Shown in pieces: positions 32,689-38,169 of a DNA stretch of 38,169 nucleotides. The first letter of the stretch is position 1, and every line of letters begins with the position of its first letter. The stretch is from Byssothecium circinans (lineage: Eukaryota; Ascomycota; Dothideomycetes; Pleosporales; Massarinaceae), in NCBI GenBank assembly GCA_010015675.1, contig ML976994.1:622185-660353 (forward strand), in the 5' to 3' direction. Made by a program: the position numbers and the translations under genes. The notes under the pieces are model-generated. The model was given only the letters and a program-made list of their open reading frames with translations. It did no database searches and had not been told where the DNA came from.

Positions 32689-34749
32689 GCGTCGTCAACC
32701 CCAAGCTACCGGTACAAAGGCTACAGTCAACGCTTCCCCGTAGGAGCGGCAATACACTATACAGCAAAATTCGGATTATCACGAACCGTGATGAACCTTC
32801 TTTCAAGGATTGGAGAAGAACCTCTCAATGCAATGAATGCGACAGATAGCTTGGGTCGAGCACCACTGTTCTTGGCTGCAGAAAACGGCCATGAAAACTT
32901 GGTCAGACTACTGCTAGACAAAGGCGCCCATGTGGATGCACAGTACAGACGGTATGGCAACGCACTCTATGTGGCTTCAGCAGGAGGCCACGACCCAGTG
33001 GTGAAGTTGCTGCTTGAGGCTAACGCTGAGGTCAATGTGCAGGGCGGACACTATGGCAATGCCCTCCAGGCAGCTGCAGCGGAGGGTCATGAAAATGTAG
33101 CAAATTTGCTGCTCAGTGTTGGCGCTGAGATTAACCAGGAGGGCGGATATTATGGCAACGCACTACATGCCGCTCTCGCGGGCACACACGAAAACACGGT
33201 GAAACTGTTGCTCGAAAGAGGTGCCAACGTTGGTCTGGACGCACAACTGAAAGGCGCCGTGCACCATGCTGTCAACAATGCAAGTTGCACGCCTTCACTG
33301 GTCCGTCTGCTGCTGGAATGCGGCGCTCCGTTAAACACAGTCGACGTTGACAATATGACTCCATTGCATTATTGCGTCAAATTTGGCCACAAAACCGTGG
33401 CGAGGCAACTTATCAATGCAAAAGTACCGATCGATTCCAGGGTTATTCGACAGGCATGGACTAGCGAGGTCATCCGATCGACAATTAATCAAGAGGGATT
33501 TGCCCTGCAACCTATGCTCCCAGCTTCGAGATCTGTCGCAAATGGCCTCACCCCTCTACACTTCGCAGCCTTGACTGGCAATCCTACAATGACTGAATTC
33601 CTTCTTGAGCATGGGGCTGACCCCAATGCCCTTTCTAACTCTGGCGAAACCCCTCTACATATTTCACTGCGCACCACGCTTTACGGAACGAAATATGAAG
33701 ATAGTTGGACCGATTCATCTCTCAGGGCAGAATATCTATTGGACGTCGCGGACTTTGACGAGGATGACGTCGACGCCGTTCTTGCGGAGATCTCTCTCTT
33801 GCGTGAAGGGGTGCTCGACGCGCTGCTTTCAGACCCCAGGACCTCTCTTACAGTAATGGACTATAAAGGCGAAAGTCCTCTGCACTGCGTCCAGTATGGG
33901 AAACTTGAAAGTGCGACCTTGGTCCAAAAGTTGGTGTCCAGAGGAGCGGATCCATTCTGTGGCAACTCGAGTCAACAAAGCCCATTGCATTTTGCCTGTA
34001 AAGCTAGTGATTATGACTCAGTCAAGATTCTGCTCTCTCTGGGTGCTAAGGTGGCATTGACTAATGTTTACGGCCTCAATGCACTTCATTATGCTGCTCA
34101 AAGTGGAAATCACGAGACCATAATCGTCATTCTTGAGACCCAAGAGGGGAGAGCGGCCAACCTTGCAGCGTCGAAGGACAAGCGTGGGCAGAACGCGCTC
34201 CATCATATGTTGTCCACAACCTCCAGAAAGCGGGTTAAGACGGTACAGTCGCTACTTCATCAGGGGGTGGACGGTTCAGAGCTTGATAATTCCGGGACTT
34301 CACCTCTAGCGAGATTCATCAAAAGCTCCGTGTTGAGAATCGATATTGAGATCTGCAGGTCACTTCTTGGGATCAAGGGAAACGCGTCGTTTGTCGACGA
34401 TGACGGGCAAAACCTTGGACACTTGTGCGCTCGGACGTTCGACCTTGGGGTCCATGTACTAAAAGTTCTGAAAGAGCACGGTGTCGATCTAGCCAAGAAG
34501 GATTGCGACGGAAGAACGGTGCTGCACCGCGCCGCCATATGCGGCTCCCTTGCTGAACAATCGCTGGAGTTTCTTGTTAACGTCATCGGCATTCAGGCAG
34601 GCGAAGAAGACGCAAGTGGTCAAACTGCTTTGCAGTATGCTACTGAGCTAGCTGCAAAAGATTACAGCGAGTTCTGGGATTTCAATCATTGGGAGGGGAT
34701 TAGGGACTTCTTGCGAACATCTTACGTTGATCGCACAAATAAGTCTTAG
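32689..34749 (+). pseudogene. Ankyrin-repeat half of the NLR-like gene, separated by the TAG
   Basis: In frame with the upstream exon and without further stops to 34749. After a linker (TPSYRYKGYSQRFPVGAAIH) typical of NACHT-ankyrin proteins come some 14-16 ankyrin repeats, for example GRAPLFLAAENGHENLVRLL, NGLTPLHFAALTGNPTMTEF, QSPLHFACKASDYDSVKILL and DGRTVLHRAAICGS. The first ATG after the stop is at 32788, so a separate 653-aa ankyrin protein is possible only if an independent transcript or reinitiation exists. The first repeats are spaced exactly 99 bp with near-identical YGNAL motifs. The domain would normally sense a ligand and hold the ATPase inactive. Intact length over 2 kb implies the interruption is recent or tolerated. 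Confidence 0.8.
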
Positions 34750-35087
34750 TGGAAGGGTGAAACGTATCATACGCCTGGTTCTTCCAATGCTTGTTGTTCG
34801 ATGCATGTTTCTCCTACTACTACGACCAAGATAGAACATAATCGGTGTGAATACAAGATATAAGGTGGGAGGGAAGCTGAACTTTGCATGCGGTTACAGC
34901 TTGTAGTTCCACCTACTCAACTAACAATACAATAATATATAAGCCCACGCAATATGTTAATATCTTTAGTGGCATTGACCAACATCCAGGAAAACTCGAA
35001 GTTTCACCCTCAAGCGCTGGGCTCGGATCTGGATATGGTGTCACTCTCCTCTACGCAGGGTGAAAATGCTGAGTTGGGGTTAATGGC
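34750..35087. other. Gene-free spacer after the NLR-like gene
   Basis: AT-rich presumed 3' UTR and terminator region. No gene or RNA recognised. Confidence 0.45.
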
Positions 35088-35328
35088 TTTCACGGCTCGC
35101 TTAGGAAGGGTCACCATCGTCCTGCAGAGATGTTGTGGAGGTTGAAGGTAGGGGAGACGGTAGAATTTTAATAAATATGCTATCTATGTGTATCTCTTCT
35201 ATTCTTAACTTAATACGAACTATGTGAGGTGGTGATGCTGCCTAAGGTGTAGAATGTGCGATGATTAGCTAGAAAATAAGGCAGGGCAGTCCACCAAAGT
35301 ACGTTTACGGATTAGCGTCGAACACTCG
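35088..35328 (+). repeat. Direct repeat R2 of the roughly 240-bp element
   Basis: Second copy of R1, same orientation, about 340 bp after the ankyrin stop codon. It is more AT-rich than R1; many differences are C in R1 against T here or G against A, as expected from C-to-T mutation of repeats. The similarity may continue with gaps to about 35390 (agcgccgca block). Confidence 0.7.
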
Positions 35329-35944
35329 TTGCTGTCAGCCACCCTCTCAGTCTGCGCCACTTATCATTGAGGCGCAGCGCCGCAGCCTATTCAATAATAT
35401 GTTCATTTTATCGCATCTAGCTTGCCGAAAAATCCTTCCCCCTGATGATGAGGACCAACTTATTTAACTTGCAACTCACAGTGTCTGTGTGGCATTAGAC
35501 GGAACGGCTACAGCATGCACTATTGAATTGCTTACAGCTTCTTAAATTTATTTTGCGGGTAGGGTACATTCAGCCCTCTCTATTTCTCCTTAGCCATTAT
35601 AACTACTAGCTTTCCTCCTAATGTTCATATATGAGTACGCATGATAAGACTAATCAACTGCTACACGAGGTATATAGAAGAGTTCTTTAGCTAATAGATC
35701 CTAGAATACGCTATACTCTTACACACGTGGAATGACCGTAAAATCAGCTTATAAGACTACACAAACATGGACGCGCGCTAACTATATCCTAATATAGCTA
35801 ATAAGAAAATCTTACAAGCATGTACTTAAGTAGCCGCGGACAACTATAGTTACGTGTAGATTAATAGCTATTACATCTAGGAATTCTACTTCAACTGTCT
35901 ATTTCAATTTTATGCTGTATCTTCTGCCTACCTCCGTTCGCAAC
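35329..35944. other. AT-rich gene-free stretch
   Basis: TA-rich sequence, particularly 35500-35900, with stops in all frames. It looks like mutated repeat DNA; no element identified. The right edge must include the promoter of the following small gene, if that gene is real. Confidence 0.45.
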
Positions 35945-36436
35945 ATGTCCACCATCGTTGAGGCCCTCGCGGTATTTGGAGCTAGTTGCTCATCCCAGGT
36001 GATTTCCGTCCAGGTTATTGTGATCGAAGAGCAACGTAATTACGCCAACATCCTGAGGAGCAGATCCATCACCTGGGAAGACTTCATTCAGTTACCGAAT
36101 TGTTATGCTGCGGCGAACTTTGCTGAGTCGCAGCTGTATGAGCGACTACGAAAGCATCACGATTCACGCTGCGAATGCGATCACCGCGTCCTTTTTCAAA
36201 CAGAAGGGCGAGAGCTACCCAGTCGTAACCCAAAGGTCCGGCTCTTGATTCCCGAAAATGCACCTCTGGTTCCTTGCAACTCCCCTACTTCTGGGCGGTT
36301 GAGCCCTCCTACGCCGGTCCCCGCCTCAAATGGAAGTGTCCTAGAAATCACAAAGAAGCGACGCACTCCATATGACTGGGAAGACTGGGAACCCATGAAG
36401 CGAATCAAGGTTGTGTCGGCATCTGGAGGTCTTTGA
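35945..36436 (+). CDS. Hypothetical protein with a nuclear-localisation-like tail
   Basis: A single open frame; the ATG at 35945 (context caacATGtcc) gives 163 aa, and an upstream in-frame ATG at 35912 would give 174. The family is not recognised. The N-terminus is mildly hydrophobic (IVEALAVFGASCSSQVISVQ, VIVIEE), the centre reads ITWEDFIQLPNCYAAANFAE, then a Cys/His patch (HHDSRCECDHR), a Pro-rich segment (SPPTPVPAS) and two basic clusters KKRR and KRIK about 14 residues apart, like a bipartite nuclear signal. Codon use is mixed. It lies between repeat R2 and a Myb-like ORF, so it may belong to the accessory island. Confidence 0.5.
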   Translation: MSTIVEALAVFGASCSSQVISVQVIVIEEQRNYANILRSRSITWEDFIQLPNCYAAANFAESQLYERLRKHHDSRCECDHRVLFQTEGRELPSRNPKVRLLIPENAPLVPCNSPTSGRLSPPTPVPASNGSVLEITKKRRTPYDWEDWEPMKRIKVVSASGGL

Positions 36437-36910
36437 TTTCAAGAGTGTAGCATTTGTCTCCTAGTCAAGGATGCAGTCAATCAGAGAGAATTCATGGAAT
36501 GTAACTCGAATCTGGTATATATGTTTGCAGCAAGAAAACGCGTGCTTCACACAATTTGCTATTGTAACAAGTGCTTATATACCGTTGTTATTATTTGATC
36601 TCCCTTCCCGAGGCAAAACCCTGTGTCCTGCCTTTTGGGCAGTCGCTGCGGTCCTACATGCCTCGCGCAACCTAGACCCCGATAGCTCCTCATTCCAGCT
36701 TTTCAGTCTTTAAGAGAACGTTCAATAGTCGCTCTCATTATTAATCTCGTCTGACAGGCGCGCAGGCCGCTGCAGATTATCACGCAAACTACTACCTGAG
36801 CGCTCCCTTGGGGTTAAGAGGTTTCCGGTCCTCACCGTTGGTAGCTATATTAAGAATGGGATGTGAGCGTGGCACAATATAATTGGGAACATGCTCATTT
36901 CCCTCTCGGC
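36437..36910. other. Spacer between two small genes
   Basis: No supported gene. An 80-codon ORF (36471-36713) has no motif and was not called. The promoter of the downstream ORF should lie here. Confidence 0.4.
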
Positions 36911-37219
36911 ATGCCGCTGTACAGAAAGATTCAATACCCTCTCCCTCGACAGCAATGGCCCAGCCGTACCTACGAACCCCCGTTGCTCTACCAAAATCGC
37001 GACTTCTTTTTAAATCTACTTAGTCGTAGAGTTAACCCCGAAGGCGAATACATCATACTTTTGCGAGCAAGAGACAAACTTTCATGGAGGCAAATCGGAA
37101 ATCGATACCGCTCACATTTCAAAGTTACTCTTAGCGACAGCGCACTCCGGCGTCGTTATAGTCGACTCTGGAGAAAATACCATGTTTCACAAAATACTCC
37201 CCAGAATCACGAAATGTAA
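36911..37219 (+). CDS. Small Myb/SANT-like helix-turn-helix protein
   Basis: The frame is open from about 36854, after an in-frame TAA, but the first ATG is at 36911, giving 102 aa. Residues about 50-92 (EYIILLRARDKLSWRQIGNR, then YRSHFKVTLSDSALRRRYSR, LWRKY) have the pattern of fungal Myb-like domains: a first helix, an LSWRQIGNRY second helix and an ALRRRYSRLWRKY recognition-like helix rich in Arg. This suggests DNA binding. The N-terminal part is Pro/Tyr/Arg-rich. It could be a truncated or multi-exon gene whose 5' part is missed. Function not known. Confidence 0.5.
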   Translation: MPLYRKIQYPLPRQQWPSRTYEPPLLYQNRDFFLNLLSRRVNPEGEYIILLRARDKLSWRQIGNRYRSHFKVTLSDSALRRRYSRLWRKYHVSQNTPQNHEM

Positions 37220-37690
37220 GCTATTTCATTTTTACCGGTACTTTCCGCTGATAGCTGTAGCAACCGTCGGCGGAGTCCCCGACTGCGTAAGGCGTGCTGA
37301 TTGGTTGCGTTCGCATGGATTTCCGCTTTGGGATTCTGGGCAGATTTTTCTGTTGATGTACTCGAATTGGATTAGCTTTGAGCTTATATAATCTAAACTA
37401 TTAACGTTATCACAAATCGCAACTGTTTTGAGTCAGGAGGGCTTCCAAGTCACTTTATACTTTGTTCCAGAAGGGGTGGCTTTTTGATCTGTGATCCTGC
37501 TGACTTCTAAATTCAACTCATCTGTTTTAGGAGGGTCTTCCTCGCGCGTCGGTTCTTCCTGTAGGGCAATCGGGATTGTTCCCATTTCTCAGCCAGTGAA
37601 CACAGTCCATTTCATGAGCTACAATATATCACTTACCTAACTCTGTACCCGATGCTGAGAACAAGGGATATGGCGATTTAGGATAGGAAA
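37220..37690. other. Gene-free stretch, possible SINE body
   Basis: No coding signal. If the tRNA-like element at 37697-37726 is the head of a minus-strand SINE, its body would extend leftwards through this stretch. The minus strand has a degraded B-box-like gggtacagagtt at about 37639-37650. Confidence 0.35.
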
Positions 37691-37696
37691 GACTGC

Positions 37697-37726
37697 GCTC
37701 TACTGATTGAGCCGACCAGACTGGTC
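37697..37726 (-). other. tRNA-like D-arm/A-box next to a perfect 13-bp palindrome
   Basis: On the minus strand the sequence reads GACCAGTCTGGTC then GGCTCAATCAGTAGAGC. The second part forms the GCTC/GAGC D-stem with an AATCAGTA loop, exactly the internal A-box region of many eukaryotic tRNA genes. The expected anticodon stem and a clear T-arm do not follow, so it is not an intact tRNA gene. A tRNA-derived SINE head or a tRNA relic fits best. Confidence 0.45.
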
Positions 37727-37868
37727 ATCAATCAACCTGAACTCAATCAGATTGATTGATTGATTGACATGGCCAATCAACCACAACTCAACTCGAGATA
37801 GGTGGAACTCAACCACAACTCAACTTGGAGATCCCGGATTGATTGAGTTGATTGAGTTCAAGTTGAGC
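37727..37868. repeat. Cluster of TTGATT / ACTCAA motifs with inverted arms
   Basis: Many direct and inverted copies of short motifs: three consecutive gattgatt-type units at about 37751-37767, the block tcaaccacaactcaact twice (about 37778 and 37810), and ctcaactt (about 37820) inverted as aagttgag (about 37859). Such clusters resemble subterminal repeats of DNA transposons. The opposite end is outside the window. Confidence 0.55.
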
Positions 37869-38074
37869 TCTAAGTATATAGTAAAATTTTGTTTCGTAGA
37901 GTAAATTGTGAGGGGCCGTTGCACCTAGGATATACGCCTATCGATAACCTGCTTAGTAAGTACCTTGCGCGTAGCCTTAGGTAAGGCTTAACACTACGAC
38001 TTCTTTTAACGGCCACCGCAACTACCTTACTAAAACTACCTACCCACCTACCCACGCGCCTACCTGTACAGATT

Positions 38075-38169
38075 ATGAACGAGAATCTTCACAAGGCCTT
38101 CGAGAAAGCAGCCGCACGCGCAAATAGTAAGCGCCCGCCTCTAAAAGCCGCCTCTAGGCGCCCCGAAAT
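38075..38169 (+). CDS. 5' end of an ORF cut by the window edge, possibly a transposon protein
   Basis: An ATG at 38075 opens MNENLHKAFEKAAARANSKR, then PPLKAASRRPE, and runs off the end of the window. It is basic and Ala/Arg/Lys-rich with plausible codon use. It follows about 200 bp after the TTGATT/ACTCAA cluster, which suggests a mobile-element gene; no domain is visible in 31 codons. Confidence 0.35.
   Translation, partial: MNENLHKAFEKAAARANSKRPPLKAASRRPE

Noticed and set aside
32686..32710. A 21-nt intron (GTAGG...CCAAG) that would remove the NLR stop codon in frame
   Set aside because: Far below the minimum functional intron length in fungi, with no branch site; the other introns here are 48 nt or longer.
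1..38169. CRISPR array, bacterial operon or prophage features
   Set aside because: No regularly spaced identical repeats; introns and gene content are clearly those of a fungus.

Overview
This is nuclear DNA from a filamentous ascomycete (Pezizomycotina; a Dothideomycete is possible, but the class cannot be fixed from this window). The evidence is short introns of about 48-80 nt with GTANGT-type donors and CTAAC/CTGAC branch points, strong C-ending codon preference, clear orthologues of fungal housekeeping genes, a fungal HeLo-like/NACHT/ankyrin STAND protein, and AT-rich repeat debris between genes. I located splice sites by reading the sequence, so exon positions are predictions.

Region 1 (about 0.9-20.4 kb) is a compact housekeeping block of eight conserved genes: crm1 (exportin-1, minus), igo1 (endosulfine, minus), sfm1 (SPOUT methyltransferase, plus), kex1 (Golgi carboxypeptidase, plus), rad52 (plus), rae1/gle2 (mRNA export WD40, minus), guk1 (guanylate kinase, minus) and ski8 (WD40, plus). 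They are unrelated in pathway, apart from crm1 and rae1, which both act in nuclear export. Notable exon structures are a 3-nt ATG-only first exon in ski8, an 8-nt first exon in rad52, an 18-nt internal microexon in sfm1 and a stop-free 48-nt intron in crm1.

A degenerate dispersed repeat occurs just before this block (163-421) and just after it (20511-21372), marking the change to a less gene-dense accessory region.

Region 2 (20.5-38.2 kb) contains repeats, simple-sequence tracts, doubtful small ORFs, a kelch-ectodomain single-pass membrane protein (24124-26480), an unrecognised but strongly codon-biased minus-strand exon (26889-27164), a frameshifted Zn2Cys6 remnant (about 27477), an intact Zn2Cys6 regulator (28033-29773, minus) and, divergent from it, an NLR-like STAND gene (30682-34749). 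The STAND gene has a HeLo-like N-terminus, a NACHT ATPase and a long ankyrin array, but one in-frame TAG (32686-32688) separates the ATPase half from the ankyrin half. A roughly 240-bp element occurs as direct copies at 29842-30081 (inside the regulator/NLR divergent promoter) and 35088-35328 (after the NLR). Two small genes follow, one nuclear-like and one Myb/SANT-like. The window ends with a tRNA-like D-arm beside a palindrome, a cluster of TTGATT/ACTCAA motifs and the start of a truncated ORF, suggesting mobile-element debris.

The most interesting unit is the 27.4-37.2 kb island: a probable heterokaryon-incompatibility or cell-death type NLR locus that looks interrupted, repeat-flanked and linked to a divergently transcribed regulator.
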